Source of the DNA: Bacillus sp. N1-1 | GTDB lineage: Bacteria > Bacillota > Bacilli > Bacillales > Guptibacillaceae | Direction: 5' to 3' | DNA: 64,000 bases | Assembly: GCF_009818105.1 (NCBI RefSeq) | Contig: NZ_CP046564.1 | Span: 3,100,001 to 3,164,000, forward strand | The notes under the pieces: generated by a model | Told to the model about the DNA's origin: nothing | The model's database searches: none | The model's input: the letters and a program-made list of their open reading frames with translations, nothing else | Translations under genes and position numbers: made by a program | In this document: positions 9,476 to 19,325 of the stretch, piece by piece | How positions within the stretch are numbered: the first letter of the stretch is position 1 | Layout: the number at the start of each line of letters is the position of its first letter

Positions 9476-9504
9476 ATTATAAACAATTCTCTGATATTTG
9501 TGAA
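9476..9504 (-). promoter_or_regulatory. Sigma-A promoter of citZ
   Basis: Minus strand TTCACA, 17 bases, TATAAT: 5/6 and 6/6 matches. Predicted transcription start near 9469. Confidence 0.7.
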
Positions 9505-9605
9505 TGAATATGCATAATTTCGTCGATTCCTTTTTTTCTCAAATGTCCGAAAAATGATAATAAAGAAGCGAATTATGCAAACGTTATGCCCTTCTGAGCA
9601 GACGT

Positions 9606-10073
9606 TCAGGTGAAAAATTCAACAACCTTCATTGCCATATAAGCAATGCCCGCCCCAATCAATGGACCGACGGCAATTCCTTGAAAAACAGCTACGGCAA
9701 GAATTGTACCAAATACAAGCGCTGTTGTAATATGCGGATCATTTTGTAGTAAAACAATCCCTTTTGAAGCGATGATCGCAACAAATATACCAGCTCCCAT
9801 TGCAATCCATGCATAAGAAGATTTAACTGCTTCACCAAGTTGCTTAAAACCTATTTCTCCATTCGCAATTGGTACGAGCACGGCAATCGTAATGATTGTT
9901 ACTCCCCAGGAGATTCCTTTTGATTGCAATATCGGAAAGACTTTATCACCAAGTCCCACCGCTTTCACAACCAATAAGATCGCTACGGCAATAATAAGCG
10001 AGCTATTCTTCGCAATAAGCGCGATTGCAAGTAAAATGAGTAAAAAAATAGTAGGCTGAGAAATAATTGACAT
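9606..10073 (-). CDS. ytwI: DUF441 family membrane protein (YtwI-like)
   Basis: 155 residues, nearly all hydrophobic, with about four to five membrane helices (roughly 5-35, 50-70, 80-103, 110-150) and conserved Gly-rich stretches (ILVVKAVGLGDKVFP, GTILAVAVFQGIAVGPLIGAG). Length and the position between citZ and ytvI match B. subtilis YtwI. No catalytic motif is visible; function unknown. AGAGGGAGCGTT precedes the ATG. It starts a minus-strand unit divergent from ytvI. Confidence 0.82.
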   Translation of the reverse strand: MSIISQPTIFLLILLAIALIAKNSSLIIAVAILLVVKAVGLGDKVFPILQSKGISWGVTIITIAVLVPIANGEIGFKQLGEAVKSSYAWIAMGAGIFVAIIASKGIVLLQNDPHITTALVFGTILAVAVFQGIAVGPLIGAGIAYMAMKVVEFFT

Positions 10074-10212
10074 AACGCTCCCTCTTTCACATTAGCAGAA
10101 CTCTTTTAGCATAACAAACTTTTAGAAAATAAGCACGAAACTGGTTTACTCCAATTGCTAGTTTTAAAGCAAGCGGTGTAAAATATAGGAAAGGGATCCT
10201 AGGAGGGTTAAA

Positions 10213-11331
10213 ATGAATTGGAAATATATACATAGAGTTTTACGTTTTTTCTTTGTAATCTTTCTTATTATTCTTTCCTTAATTGCCTTTTATTATATTT
10301 GGCATCTTGCTTACCCTTTTGTAATTGCCTTACTCCTTGCTTTTTTAATCAATCCAATGGTCGACTTATTAGAAAGAAGAGGAAAAATCCCAAGACCCTT
10401 TGCTGTAGCTCTCTCCATTTTATTTCTAATCGGAGTGCTTGCAGCTTTTATTGCCCTTCTCGTAAATGAGCTTGTCCAGGGCGTCGTTTATATCGCTAGC
10501 GTATTACCAGGAAACTTTCAAGAAATCGTTCGTTTCGTAGAAGAACTCTTCGTGTCACACGTTATGCCACTTTATAATCAATTAGAAGACCTGTTTAAAG
10601 ATTTAAATAAAGATCAGCAAACGACTGTTCTTGACAATATTCAATCGATCGGCACAACTGTTACAACCGCTGTAACCGATATTCTTCAATCTCTTGTTGA
10701 AGGAATACGGTCGATTATCGTTAGTTTACCAACCATATTAACTGTGCTTGTCTTCTCGATGTTGGCCACTTTTTTTATCAGTAAAGACTGGTATAAATTC
10801 ATTAATTGGCTAAAAAAGAAGGTGCGTAGTGATATCCAAAAGAGTATTGGTACGGTCTATGTTGATTTAAGGCGGGCTTTGTTCGGCTTTCTTAAGGCGC
10901 AACTTACGCTAATCTCCATGACGGCTATTATCGTCCTTATCGGTCTATTTATTTTGAGAGTTGATTATGCGATCACGATTGCGATTATTATTGGCCTAGT
11001 AGACCTCTTACCTTACCTTGGTACTGGAGCAATTTTTGTACCGTGGATGATTTATTCTTTTTTAACTGGTAATTATGCTCTAACAATTGGGCTTTCTATT
11101 CTCTACGGAGTCGTCGTCATTCAACGCCAAGTTATGGAGCCAAAAGTCCTTTCTTCTAATATAGGACTTGACCCTCTCGCAACATTAATTGCGCTATTCG
11201 TAGGCTTTCAACTATTTGGATTCATCGGCCTAATTATCGGTCCAGTTCTTCTCGTTGTTCTTAAAACACTTTACCAAGCGAATGTATTTAAGGATATATG
11301 GGGTTATATAAAAGGGTCATCCGTTAAATAG
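10213..11331 (+). CDS. ytvI: AI-2E family transporter-like membrane protein (YtvI)
   Basis: 372 residues with 7-8 predicted membrane helices: two N-terminal, a long soluble or amphipathic section (about 95-165), then a C-terminal bundle carrying LVDLLPYLGTGAIFVPW and a final PKVLSSNIGLDPLATLIALFVG region typical of the AI-2E/UPF0118 family. Members act as exporters or ion antiporters; the substrate here is unknown. A strong AGGAGGGTTAAA site precedes the ATG. It runs divergently from the DUF441 gene and converges on the ABM/nitroreductase operon. Confidence 0.85.
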   Translation: MNWKYIHRVLRFFFVIFLIILSLIAFYYIWHLAYPFVIALLLAFLINPMVDLLERRGKIPRPFAVALSILFLIGVLAAFIALLVNELVQGVVYIASVLPGNFQEIVRFVEELFVSHVMPLYNQLEDLFKDLNKDQQTTVLDNIQSIGTTVTTAVTDILQSLVEGIRSIIVSLPTILTVLVFSMLATFFISKDWYKFINWLKKKVRSDIQKSIGTVYVDLRRALFGFLKAQLTLISMTAIIVLIGLFILRVDYAITIAIIIGLVDLLPYLGTGAIFVPWMIYSFLTGNYALTIGLSILYGVVVIQRQVMEPKVLSSNIGLDPLATLIALFVGFQLFGFIGLIIGPVLLVVLKTLYQANVFKDIWGYIKGSSVK

Positions 11332-11382
11332 CGAAAAACAAGATTATTGATCAACAAAGCTTATTGAAGGCAAAAAAGCATT

Positions 11383-11434
11383 AAAAAACCCTAGGAGCAA
11401 CGTACAAATGATACGTTGCTCCTAGGGTTTAATT
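11383..11434. terminator. Shared bidirectional terminator, 19-bp perfect stem
   Basis: A 19-bp perfect inverted repeat (11386-11404 with 11412-11430, 7-base loop) lies between the convergent ytvI and ABM genes. The minus strand continues into TTTTTT; the plus strand into GGGTTTAATTT. Confidence 0.85.
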
Positions 11435-11465
11435 TGTTAAAAGCATGAATCTTTTAGCTCAACCA

Positions 11466-11762
11466 TTATTTTTGTACTTCAGTAGCGTCATAAACTTTAA
11501 CGTCTAATGGAGCCACCAAATATTCTGGTGCTTTCCCAACAAATGCTTGAAAATGAGCACTTTGATTGTGCTTTTCGACTGCAGCCATGTCTTCATAAGC
11601 TTCAATCATTTTATATGTGCTCTCTTTTTCAATCTCTTTCGTCAAAGTATAAGAAAGGTTTCCTTCTTCTTTTCTAGCTTCTTCAATAAGAGTAGCTACT
11701 TCGTTAAGAAACGCTTCTTCCTTAGCCGGGTTAATTTGTAATCCTGCATGAATAATAATCAT
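11466..11762 (-). CDS. ABM-domain (antibiotic biosynthesis monooxygenase family) protein
   Basis: 98 residues covering a complete single ABM dimeric alpha-beta barrel domain: MIIIHAGLQINPAKEEAFL, then EEGNLSYTLTKE and a HNQSAHFQAFVG segment. Related proteins (YgiN/YcnE type) are small cofactor-free quinone-linked monooxygenases. It is the last gene of a three-gene unit behind a nitroreductase and a MarR regulator, so a role in handling quinones, nitro compounds or electrophiles is inferred. The substrate cannot be read from sequence. Confidence 0.8.
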   Translation of the reverse strand: MIIIHAGLQINPAKEEAFLNEVATLIEEARKEEGNLSYTLTKEIEKESTYKMIEAYEDMAAVEKHNQSAHFQAFVGKAPEYLVAPLDVKVYDATEVQK

Positions 11763-11791
11763 TCGTTATCTCCTCTTTTCAATGTTTATTT

Positions 11792-12427
11792 TTATTTCCA
11801 CTCTGTAATTGATTCAACAGGTAAGCGAACAGATTTGTACCCTTCGTTTGCTGCTTTGCCAATTGAAATCAGCATCACTGGATAGTAACGCTCTTTATCC
11901 ATACCGTAAGCTTCAGCAATCTGATCTTTCTCATATCCACCAATTGGATTTGTATCATATCCGTGTGCTCGAGCCGCTAACATCAATTGCATGGACACTA
12001 ACCCACCATCAATGATATTCATTTCTCTAAATTGCTCAGTTGACATACCTTCTAACAAGCCTTTTATCGCTGGAAGCTGTTGATCTCTTACTTCTGCTGG
12101 CATATATCCTTTTTGTACAGCAGTGTCATAAATTTCATCAGCATAGTCCAGGCTGTTCATATCTACAAATACCGCAATAACTGCTGCAGATGTTTCAACT
12201 TGTGATTGATTAAATTTAGCAAGTGGTGCTAATGTTGTTTTTCCCTCATCGCTATCGATAACGACAAAACGCCAAGGTTGAAGGTTGACTGAAGATGGTG
12301 CCAGAGTAGCTTCAGTTAAAATTTCCGTCATCTCTTCTTTAGTAATTTTGACTGACGGATCGTAATGACGAATTGAGCGTCGTCCTGTAATAATTTCATT
12401 AAAGTCATTTATTTTGGTTGCATTCAT
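11792..12427 (-). CDS. Nitroreductase family flavoprotein
   Basis: 211 residues. N-terminal RRSIRHYDPSVKI is the FMN-phosphate binding signature of NAD(P)H nitroreductases. APSSVNLQPWRFVVID and the C-terminal GGYEKDQIAEAYGM...PVMLISIGKA complete the fold. It probably reduces nitro or quinone substrates as an FMN dimer. It lies 29 bases before the ABM gene and 27 bases after the MarR regulator, so all three form one operon with repressor-controlled expression. It resembles the B. subtilis YdgI/YodC type; no specific symbol is assigned. Confidence 0.85.
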   Translation of the reverse strand: MNATKINDFNEIITGRRSIRHYDPSVKITKEEMTEILTEATLAPSSVNLQPWRFVVIDSDEGKTTLAPLAKFNQSQVETSAAVIAVFVDMNSLDYADEIYDTAVQKGYMPAEVRDQQLPAIKGLLEGMSTEQFREMNIIDGGLVSMQLMLAARAHGYDTNPIGGYEKDQIAEAYGMDKERYYPVMLISIGKAANEGYKSVRLPVESITEWK

Positions 12428-12454
12428 CGTTAAATCTCCTTATGTCATTTCTTG

Positions 12455-12889
12455 TTAGTATTGAATTTCTTCAATGTTATATTGAATACGACTAAGCATA
12501 TTCGATAATTCGGTTTGTTCCTTCTCACTAAAGTCTTTTAGCACTTTCCGAATGAATTCTTCTTTCTCTATTCGAAAAGAAGCAATTTTCTCTCTACCTT
12601 CTTCTGTTAACCTCACAAAGGTAAAACGGTTATCATCTGGATTCTTGCGTCGAGTAACCATTTCTTTAACCTCAAGCTGCTTTAAATGTCTTGTTACAGC
12701 AGCACTATCAATATTGACTTCTTTCTGCAAAGCTGTTTGGCTAATTTCCTCAACCTCAAACAATTTATGCAGAATCTCTAAGCGAGACTGACTGATGCCA
12801 GTACATCTTTCGAATTTCGGACTCATTTGTTTGTATATATCATTTAACTTGTATAATATTTTACCTTTATCTGAGCAAGAAGCCTTCAA
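12455..12889 (-). CDS. MarR family transcriptional regulator
   Basis: 144 residues from TTG at 12889. Winged-helix region: SRLEILHKLFEVEEISQTALQKEVNIDSAAVTRHLKQLEVKEMVTRRKNPDDNRFTFVRLTEEG, with the typical basic wing DDNRFTF. A TTG five codons upstream is also open, but the GGAGGAGG sequence sits between the two TTGs and fits the downstream one. First gene of the MarR-nitroreductase-ABM operon. Two identical palindromes bracket its promoter, so autorepression relieved by a phenolic or quinone ligand is likely (inference from the MarR family). Confidence 0.88.
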   Translation of the reverse strand: MKASCSDKGKILYKLNDIYKQMSPKFERCTGISQSRLEILHKLFEVEEISQTALQKEVNIDSAAVTRHLKQLEVKEMVTRRKNPDDNRFTFVRLTEEGREKIASFRIEKEEFIRKVLKDFSEKEQTELSNMLSRIQYNIEEIQY

Positions 12890-12915
12890 CGCATCCTCCT
12901 CCAATCATTTGATGG

Positions 12916-12928
12916 GTCAATCATTGAC
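12916..12928. promoter_or_regulatory. Operator 1 of the MarR operon
   Basis: Palindrome GTCAATCATTGAC (6-bp arms, 1-base centre), just downstream of the -10 box, covering about +3 to +15. Binding there would block initiation. Confidence 0.6.
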
Positions 12929-12937
12929 TCATCAACT

Positions 12938-12966
12938 AATATACTAGTTGTATTTCTGAATGTCAA
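12938..12966 (-). promoter_or_regulatory. Sigma-A promoter of the MarR-nitroreductase-ABM operon
   Basis: Minus strand TTGACA, 17 bases, TATATT (6/6 and 5/6). It lies between two identical GTCAATCATTGAC palindromes. Confidence 0.75.
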
Positions 12967-12991
12967 CTGGAAAACACTAATTAATTGATAG

Positions 12992-13004
12992 GTCAATCAT
13001 TGAC
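12992..13004. promoter_or_regulatory. Operator 2 of the MarR operon
   Basis: Identical second copy of GTCAATCATTGAC, upstream of the -35 box and 76 bases (about seven helical turns) from operator 1. Confidence 0.55.
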
Positions 13005-13065
13005 TGGTCAATTAAAGTAGTAGACGAATGGTTTTAATATCAACTAACCGCTCACTACTCCACGA

Positions 13066-13097
13066 AAACAGGAGCTTGAATGTATACTCAAGCTCCT
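13066..13097 (-). terminator. Probable terminator of fxsA
   Basis: 10-bp perfect stem (AGGAGCTTGA/TCAAGCTCCT, 8-base loop) about 50 bases after the fxsA stop. The minus-strand T run (GTTTTCG) is short. Confidence 0.5.
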
Positions 13098-13148
13098 TAA
13101 TGACTTATTTTTTATGATGATTACTCACGCGCTATATGGTACAATTCT

Positions 13149-13541
13149 TTACCTTCTAATAAACATAAACTGACCATTATTCATTCGACGTTCAAGGAAT
13201 TTCTTAATCCATCTCTTAAATGGTTTTCTGGTTGCCGGTACAAGAAGCAAAAAGCCGACTGCATCTGTGATAAATCCCGGCGTGAGTAGAACGACACCAC
13301 CTACAAGTATACACAAACCATCTAGAATAGCTTCTCCGGGCATTTGGCCAGTCTGCATTTGTCTGTTCACCTTCTGGATCGTCTCTGCTCCTTCTTTACG
13401 CGCAAGCCAGGCCCCGAGGATTCCGGTACCTATAATCAATAATACTGTTGGAATAAGCCCCAGTGTTCTTCCTGACAGAAGTAACAAAGCGATTTCTAGA
13501 GCCGGTACAATGATAATAAAAAGCAACAAAATACGAAACAT
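13149..13541 (-). CDS. fxsA: FxsA family membrane protein
   Basis: 130 residues with about four membrane-embedded segments (2-24, 27-45, 70-100). It carries the family hallmarks GIPTVLLIIGTGILGAWLARKEGAETI-like helix and LVGGVVLLTPGFITDAVGFLLLVPATR, then a basic C-terminus. FxsA proteins suppress F-exclusion of phage T7 in E. coli; the bacillar role is unknown. The gene is alone on the minus strand between the MarR operon and pyk, with a weak terminator after it. Confidence 0.85.
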   Translation of the reverse strand: MFRILLLFIIIVPALEIALLLLSGRTLGLIPTVLLIIGTGILGAWLARKEGAETIQKVNRQMQTGQMPGEAILDGLCILVGGVVLLTPGFITDAVGFLLLVPATRKPFKRWIKKFLERRMNNGQFMFIRR

Positions 13542-13673
13542 GACATAGCTCCCTCAATTATAATCGGGAAAGTGTCCCGTTATCCCTATTATACGTGTTT
13601 TTCAATTTTTTTCGAACTCAATTGCCTCATTCGTTCATTATAAAGAATACCCACAAGAATTTTTGGAGTATGG

Positions 13674-13704
13674 AAAAAGGCTGTCGATTTACTCGACAGC
13701 CTTT
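13674..13704 (-). terminator. Terminator of pfkA-pyk
   Basis: 12-bp perfect stem (AAAGGCTGTCGA/TCGACAGCCTTT, 5-base loop) followed by TTTTT on the minus strand. Confidence 0.9.
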
Positions 13705-13721
13705 AAAAGCTTAAATCATAC

Positions 13722-15476
13722 TTATAGGATACTTGCTTTCCCGTTGTAAATAATTCCTGTTGTTGCATCTAACGTTACTTGTTGACCCTCTTCAAATAGC
13801 TCAGTAGCATTCTCAAGACCAACGACTACCGGCAAACCAAGACTTAAGCCGACAACAGCAGCATGGCATGTAAGACCGCCTTCTTCTGTAATAAGTCCAG
13901 CTGCTTTTTCTAGTGCAGGAACCATATCTTTATCAGAAGCAATCGTAACAAGGATTGTGTTAGCATCTGCTTTTTGAATCGCTTCTTCAGCTGTTTTTGC
14001 AATCGCAATGCGTCCTGAAGTAGATGTTTTGCCAATACCCTGTGCTTTTGCAAGAATATCTCCGATAACGTGAACTTTCATCAAGTTCGTTGTACCAGAT
14101 TCTCCAACAGGTACACCCGCTGTAATGACAACAGTATCTCCGTGATTAACAATACCAGATTGGATTGAAGCGTCTACAGCTACTTCTAGCATTTCATCCG
14201 TAGTCGAGACTTTATGTCCTTCTTGTGCGTGAACGCCCCATACAAGAGCAAGCTTGCGGCATACGCTAGCTGTATTCGTTACAGCAACAATTGGTGCCTT
14301 CGGACGATATTTAGAGATCATGCGAGCTGTATGACCACTTTCTGTAGCTGTTATAATAGCTGGTACATTTAAGTTATAAGCTGTGTGTGCAACAGATTCA
14401 CTGATCGCATTTGTTGTATTTGTTTCAGTTTCTTTACTTCTTACAGAAAGAAGATCACGGTAGTTTAGTGATTTTTCAGTGTATGATGCGATGTTATGCA
14501 TCGTTTGTACAGCTTCGATTGGATATGATCCAGCTGCTGTTTCACCTGACAGCATGATCGCATCTGTGCCATCAAGGATCGCATTGGCAACGTCACTAGC
14601 TTCCGCACGTGTCGGGCGAGGATTACGCTGCATTGAATCAAGCATTTGTGTTGCTGTAATAACTGGTTTACCAAGTGCATTACATTTCTTAATAAGCTGT
14701 TTTTGTACTAGAGGTACTTCTTCAGCTGGAATTTCAACACCAAGGTCACCACGAGCAACCATTAAGCCGTCTGAGATCTCAAGAATAGAATCGATATTAT
14801 CGACACCTTCACGGTTCTCAATTTTAGGGATAATTTGAATATCAGTAGCTTTATGCTTCTCTAGAAGTTTGCGAATGTCAAGAACATCGGATACTCGACG
14901 AACGAATGACGCAGCAATAAAGTCTACACCTTGCTCAATACCGAATTCGATATCTGCAGCATCCTTATCTGTAATACCAGGAAGGTTAACACTTACATTC
15001 GGTACGTTAACACCTTTTTTGTTTTTCAACGTTCCATTATTTAGAACCTCAGTATATAGTTCATTCTTCTCGATTTGCTTAACTTCAAGTTCAATTAATC
15101 CATCGTCAAGTAGAATTTTAGATCCAACGTGAACATCGTTAACAAGTTCAGGATACGTAACAGAAATCTTTTCTGTTGTGCCTAGAACTTCTTCCATAGA
15201 TACGATAAGCTGTTGACCTGCTTCAAGATCAATGCCGCCATTTTCCATATTATTCGTACGGATTTCTGGGCCTTTTGTATCTAAAAGAATCGCTACGTTT
15301 TTACCTAGCTTCTCAGCCACTGAACGGATTGACTTAATACGGTTACCGTGTTCTTCAAAATCACCGTGTGAGAAATTCAAACGAGCCACGTTCATTCCTG
15401 CATTAATCAATTTTTCTAACGTTTGTTCATTTTCACTTGCTGGTCCTATCGTACAGACAATCTTAGTTTTGCGCAT
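13722..15476 (-). CDS. pyk: Pyruvate kinase
   Basis: 584 residues, the long Bacillus type. [14 protein letters not shown] starts the barrel, then ARLNFSHGD, the active-site signature [13 protein letters not shown] with the catalytic Lys, [10 protein letters not shown] and [14 protein letters not shown]. After the allosteric C-domain there is an extra domain of about 110 residues containing [21 protein letters not shown], like the PEP-utilising swivel domain of PEP synthases and typical of Bacillus Pyk. It makes pyruvate and ATP from PEP. AGGAGGAG precedes the ATG. It is second in pfkA-pyk, separated by 118 bases containing a stable hairpin. Confidence 0.97.
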   Translation of the reverse strand: MRKTKIVCTIGPASENEQTLEKLINAGMNVARLNFSHGDFEEHGNRIKSIRSVAEKLGKNVAILLDTKGPEIRTNNMENGGIDLEAGQQLIVSMEEVLGTTEKISVTYPELVNDVHVGSKILLDDGLIELEVKQIEKNELYTEVLNNGTLKNKKGVNVPNVSVNLPGITDKDAADIEFGIEQGVDFIAASFVRRVSDVLDIRKLLEKHKATDIQIIPKIENREGVDNIDSILEISDGLMVARGDLGVEIPAEEVPLVQKQLIKKCNALGKPVITATQMLDSMQRNPRPTRAEASDVANAILDGTDAIMLSGETAAGSYPIEAVQTMHNIASYTEKSLNYRDLLSVRSKETETNTTNAISESVAHTAYNLNVPAIITATESGHTARMISKYRPKAPIVAVTNTASVCRKLALVWGVHAQEGHKVSTTDEMLEVAVDASIQSGIVNHGDTVVITAGVPVGESGTTNLMKVHVIGDILAKAQGIGKTSTSGRIAIAKTAEEAIQKADANTILVTIASDKDMVPALEKAAGLITEEGGLTCHAAVVGLSLGLPVVVGLENATELFEEGQQVTLDATTGIIYNGKASIL

Positions 15477-15559
15477 GGGTCTGTCTCCTCCTAAAAGCTA
15501 TGCTTCAATTAGTTTTCTTCATAACAGAGTTGTTATGTATTTTTTCAGGCATTACGATA

Positions 15560-15582
15560 CACCCCTTAACTATGAAGGGGTG
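15560..15582 (-). other. Intercistronic hairpin between pfkA and pyk
   Basis: 8-bp stem CACCCCTT/AAGGGGTG with a 7-base loop, not followed by a T run on either strand. It is therefore more likely an mRNA-stability or processing element than a terminator. Confidence 0.45.
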
Positions 15583-15594
15583 CCCCGCATATTG

Positions 15595-16560
<966 letters not shown>

Positions 16561-16632
16561 TCACCTCATTAGTTCTTTGTGTTATTAAAATATCAAATAC
16601 AGCCCCTTAATACAATAGCAAAGGTCCATCGC

Positions 16633-16667
16633 AAAAAAGTGCTTTCTCTTTTGTGAGAAAGCACTTT
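16633..16667 (-). terminator. Terminator of accDA
   Basis: 13-bp perfect stem (AAAGTGCTTTCTC/GAGAAAGCACTTT, 6-base loop) with TTTTTT on the minus strand, immediately after the accA stop. Confidence 0.9.
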
Positions 16668-16669
16668 CC

Positions 16670-17647
16670 TTATTTCAAGCCAATGGTATCGGTTACAAAC
16701 GTATATTGTCCAATATTTCTGTATTTTTCATAACGATGATCCACCAGCTCTTCTTTGGTAAGTTGTGTCAGTTCTTCAAGAGATTTAGATAGGGCGCTCT
16801 GAATTGCTTTTGACTGTTCTTCCACATTGCGATGCGCTCCACCTTTTACTTCAGGGATAATCTCATCAATGACATTTAACTCTTTCAAATCTGGTGCTGT
16901 AATTTTCATTGTATCTGCTGCTTGTTGTGCCAAACTTGAATCTTTCCACAAAAGAGCCGCAGCACCCTCAGGGGAAATAACAGAATACCATGAATTTTCG
17001 AGCATGTGCACATGGTTACCTACACCAATGGCAAGAGCTCCTCCACTCGCGCCTTCCCCTATAACAATGCAAATAATTGGGACTGTTAATCCAGCCATCT
17101 CGATCAGGTTCCTTGCAATGGCTTCACTCTGGCCGCGTTCTTCTGCGGCTTTACCCGGAAATGCGCCTTTCGTGTCTAGTAAGAAAATGACCGGACGCTG
17201 GAATTTTTCAGCTTGCTTCATCAAACGAAGCGCCTTTCGATACCCCTCCGGATGCGGCATACCAAAGTTCCTTCTAAGGTTCTCTTTTGTGTCCTTACCA
17301 CGCTGATGACCAATAACTGTAACAGGATTGCCTTCAAACGTAGCGATTCCTCCTACAATGGCCTCATCGTCTCCAAACAGACGGTCACCATGCAATTCAA
17401 GAAAATCATCAAAAATACGATCGATGTAATCTGATGTCGTTGGTCGCTCAGGATGTCTTGCTAATTGAACACGGTTCCACGCTGTTAAATTCTCGTAAAT
17501 TTCACTTTCCATTTTGGAAAGTCGTTTTTCAAGTCGTGAAACTTCATCAGTAAGATCCACATTCTTCTCTTCCATAAAAGCATGAAGTTCTTTGATTTTA
17601 TCTTCTAACTCTTGAAGCGGTCGTTCAAAATCAAGCCTCTGCCCCAT
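16670..17647 (-). CDS. accA: Acetyl-CoA carboxylase carboxyltransferase subunit alpha
   Basis: 325 residues. An N-terminal coiled segment (1-60) is followed by the crotonase-fold carboxyltransferase domain with [47 protein letters not shown] and the oxyanion-hole [14 protein letters not shown]. With AccD it moves the carboxyl group from biotin to acetyl-CoA to make malonyl-CoA. Its ATG overlaps the accD TAA stop (TAATG), so the two subunits are translationally coupled. Confidence 0.96.
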   Translation of the reverse strand: MGQRLDFERPLQELEDKIKELHAFMEEKNVDLTDEVSRLEKRLSKMESEIYENLTAWNRVQLARHPERPTTSDYIDRIFDDFLELHGDRLFGDDEAIVGGIATFEGNPVTVIGHQRGKDTKENLRRNFGMPHPEGYRKALRLMKQAEKFQRPVIFLLDTKGAFPGKAAEERGQSEAIARNLIEMAGLTVPIICIVIGEGASGGALAIGVGNHVHMLENSWYSVISPEGAAALLWKDSSLAQQAADTMKITAPDLKELNVIDEIIPEVKGGAHRNVEEQSKAIQSALSKSLEELTQLTKEELVDHRYEKYRNIGQYTFVTDTIGLK

Positions 17648-18504
17648 TATTTCTCACCTCTATTTCCATGAATCATCAAAACTTGGCTAAGCGTCTTCTT
17701 CATATCCGCTCTATGAATAACACGGTCCAATTGACCATGATTTAACAAAAACTCAGCTGTTTGAAAATCCTCTGGAAGATCTTCACGAATTGTTTGCTCA
17801 ATAATTCTTCGCCCAGCAAAACCAATCAAAGCCTTAGGCTCAGCGAAATTAAAGTCACCTACAGAAGCAAAGCTCGCTGAAACTCCGCCAGTTGTAGGAT
17901 GCGTCATAATGGATATGAACAATCCACCATCATTGCTAAAGCGTTTAAGGGCTACGCTGGATTTTGCCATTTGCATTAAACTCAACACACCCTCCTGCAT
18001 TCGAGCTCCACCGGAGGCCGTAAAAATGATAAAAGGAATTTTTTCTTTATGTGCATGTTCAATCGCTCTTGTGATTTTTTCTCCTACAACAGACCCCATG
18101 CTACCCATTCGAAAACGTGCATCCATCACAGCAATAGCTGTTCGGTAACCGTCAATCGTTCCTTCACCTGTTACCACAGCTTCGTTCAATGATGATTTCT
18201 TTTGATCCTTTTCCAAGCGCTCAACATAATCAGGGAAAGAGAGCGGGTTTTCGGAAATCATCTCTGCATCCAGTTCTCTAAATGAACCTTGGTCAAGCGT
18301 ATTATTTAATCGTTCAGGGGCAGACATCTGGTGATGATAGCCGCATTTCACGCAAACCTTATGGGATTTTTCAAGTTCTTTCGTATAAATAATACTTTTG
18401 CACCCTGGGCACTTTGTCATGATGCCTTCAGGGACATCCTGTTTTATTTTATCTGAAGGAACCGTCGCATACTTTTTCTTCTTGTTGAACAAATCTTTTA
18501 ACAA
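17647..18504 (-). CDS. accD: Acetyl-CoA carboxylase carboxyltransferase subunit beta
   Basis: 285 residues. Four-Cys zinc ribbon Cys32, Cys35, Cys51, Cys54, then the carboxyltransferase domain with GMG-type [17 protein letters not shown] and the oxyanion-hole [10 protein letters not shown]. Partner of AccA (one-base overlap). The start is TTG at 18504 with AAAGGA about 11 bases upstream. It lies 31 bases after the FadR-type regulator on the same strand and may be read from that gene's promoter. Confidence 0.95.
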   Translation of the reverse strand: MLKDLFNKKKKYATVPSDKIKQDVPEGIMTKCPGCKSIIYTKELEKSHKVCVKCGYHHQMSAPERLNNTLDQGSFRELDAEMISENPLSFPDYVERLEKDQKKSSLNEAVVTGEGTIDGYRTAIAVMDARFRMGSMGSVVGEKITRAIEHAHKEKIPFIIFTASGGARMQEGVLSLMQMAKSSVALKRFSNDGGLFISIMTHPTTGGVSASFASVGDFNFAEPKALIGFAGRRIIEQTIREDLPEDFQTAEFLLNHGQLDRVIHRADMKKTLSQVLMIHGNRGEK

Positions 18505-18535
18505 TGTGGACCATTCCTTTCGCTTATCCTAATGG

Positions 18536-19183
18536 CTATTCTTCCGTTTTTTTCATTTCATACTTATCCAAAAGATTAATTGCGGCTTCCTGATTTCGAG
18601 AAACGAGCGCATTAATCATAGCCTCATAATAATGAGTCGGACGAAATGTCAATTGATGCCAAATTGTCTGGTGATAATCCGCAAGCTCCGCCCATAAGCG
18701 CATAAGCAAGTGATTATGTGTGGATGAAACAATGACACGGAAGAAAGCAGTATCAAACTCAGTCGAAAAAATGTCTCGATCTGAAGAGTTGTCCTTATGT
18801 TCCATCATAGTTCTTAAACGATCAATGTATTCATCTGAAATCCGTTCACAAGCCACTCTTAGTATATCTTTTTCGATTAATTTCCTCGTTTCAAGCAAAT
18901 CTTCTTTCGACTTGGTATCTTTTAAAATAAAAGAAGCAATCACTTCTACAAGTCGATGATCTCTAGCATTGGCTATAAAAGTCCCTTCACCGCGTCGCGT
19001 TTCAATAAGACCCAGCATTTCCATTGATCTTAACGCTTCCCTTACAGAAGATCTTCCGGCACTTAAGCGATCAGAAAGCTCCCTTTCCGAAGGGAGCTTA
19101 TCGCCGGTTTGTAAACCATCATTATAGATAATCGACTTTATCTTCTGAAGAATATTCTGATAGACTTTCCCCTGGGTTGTCAT
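18536..19183 (-). CDS. FadR-type GntR regulator (FCD domain)
   Basis: 215 residues. GntR winged helix (about 5-70): GDKLPSERELSDRLSAGRSSVREALRSMEMLGLIETRRGEGTF. The helical FCD effector domain follows with DTAFFRVIVSSTHNHLLMRLWAEL, in which Asp/His ligands usually bind a metal and a small acid or acyl ligand. It lies between malic enzyme and accDA. The malic enzyme promoter contains a TGGTCAGACCA dyad of the kind FCD regulators bind, so control of malic enzyme, and perhaps of itself with accDA, is inferred. The ribosome site is weak. Effector unknown. Confidence 0.87.
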   Translation of the reverse strand: MTTQGKVYQNILQKIKSIIYNDGLQTGDKLPSERELSDRLSAGRSSVREALRSMEMLGLIETRRGEGTFIANARDHRLVEVIASFILKDTKSKEDLLETRKLIEKDILRVACERISDEYIDRLRTMMEHKDNSSDRDIFSTEFDTAFFRVIVSSTHNHLLMRLWAELADYHQTIWHQLTFRPTHYYEAMINALVSRNQEAAINLLDKYEMKKTEE

Positions 19184-19228
19184 TGGAAGTCAACACCCTT
19201 TCTTAGCTCTAAGAACAGGAGAACGTTA

Positions 19229-19256
19229 GAATAACCTGGCTTTTCACCAGGTATTC
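19229..19256. promoter_or_regulatory. Dyad upstream of the FadR-type gene (possible autoregulatory operator)
   Basis: ACCTGG, 7 bases, CCAGGT, extended by GAAT/ATTC outside with one bulge. It has no T run, so it is not a terminator. The spacing differs from the malic enzyme operator. Confidence 0.35.
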
Positions 19257-19292
19257 TCAAAATACAATCCGCGCTCATAAATAAAATGCAAG

Positions 19293-19325
19293 AAAAAAGT
19301 GAGAAAGTCAAGCTCTTCCCCACTT
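19293..19325 (-). terminator. Terminator of malic enzyme
   Basis: 11-bp stem with two G-T wobbles (AAGTGGGGAAG/CTTTCTCACTT), then TTTTTTC on the minus strand. The stem begins within the stop codon. Confidence 0.75.
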
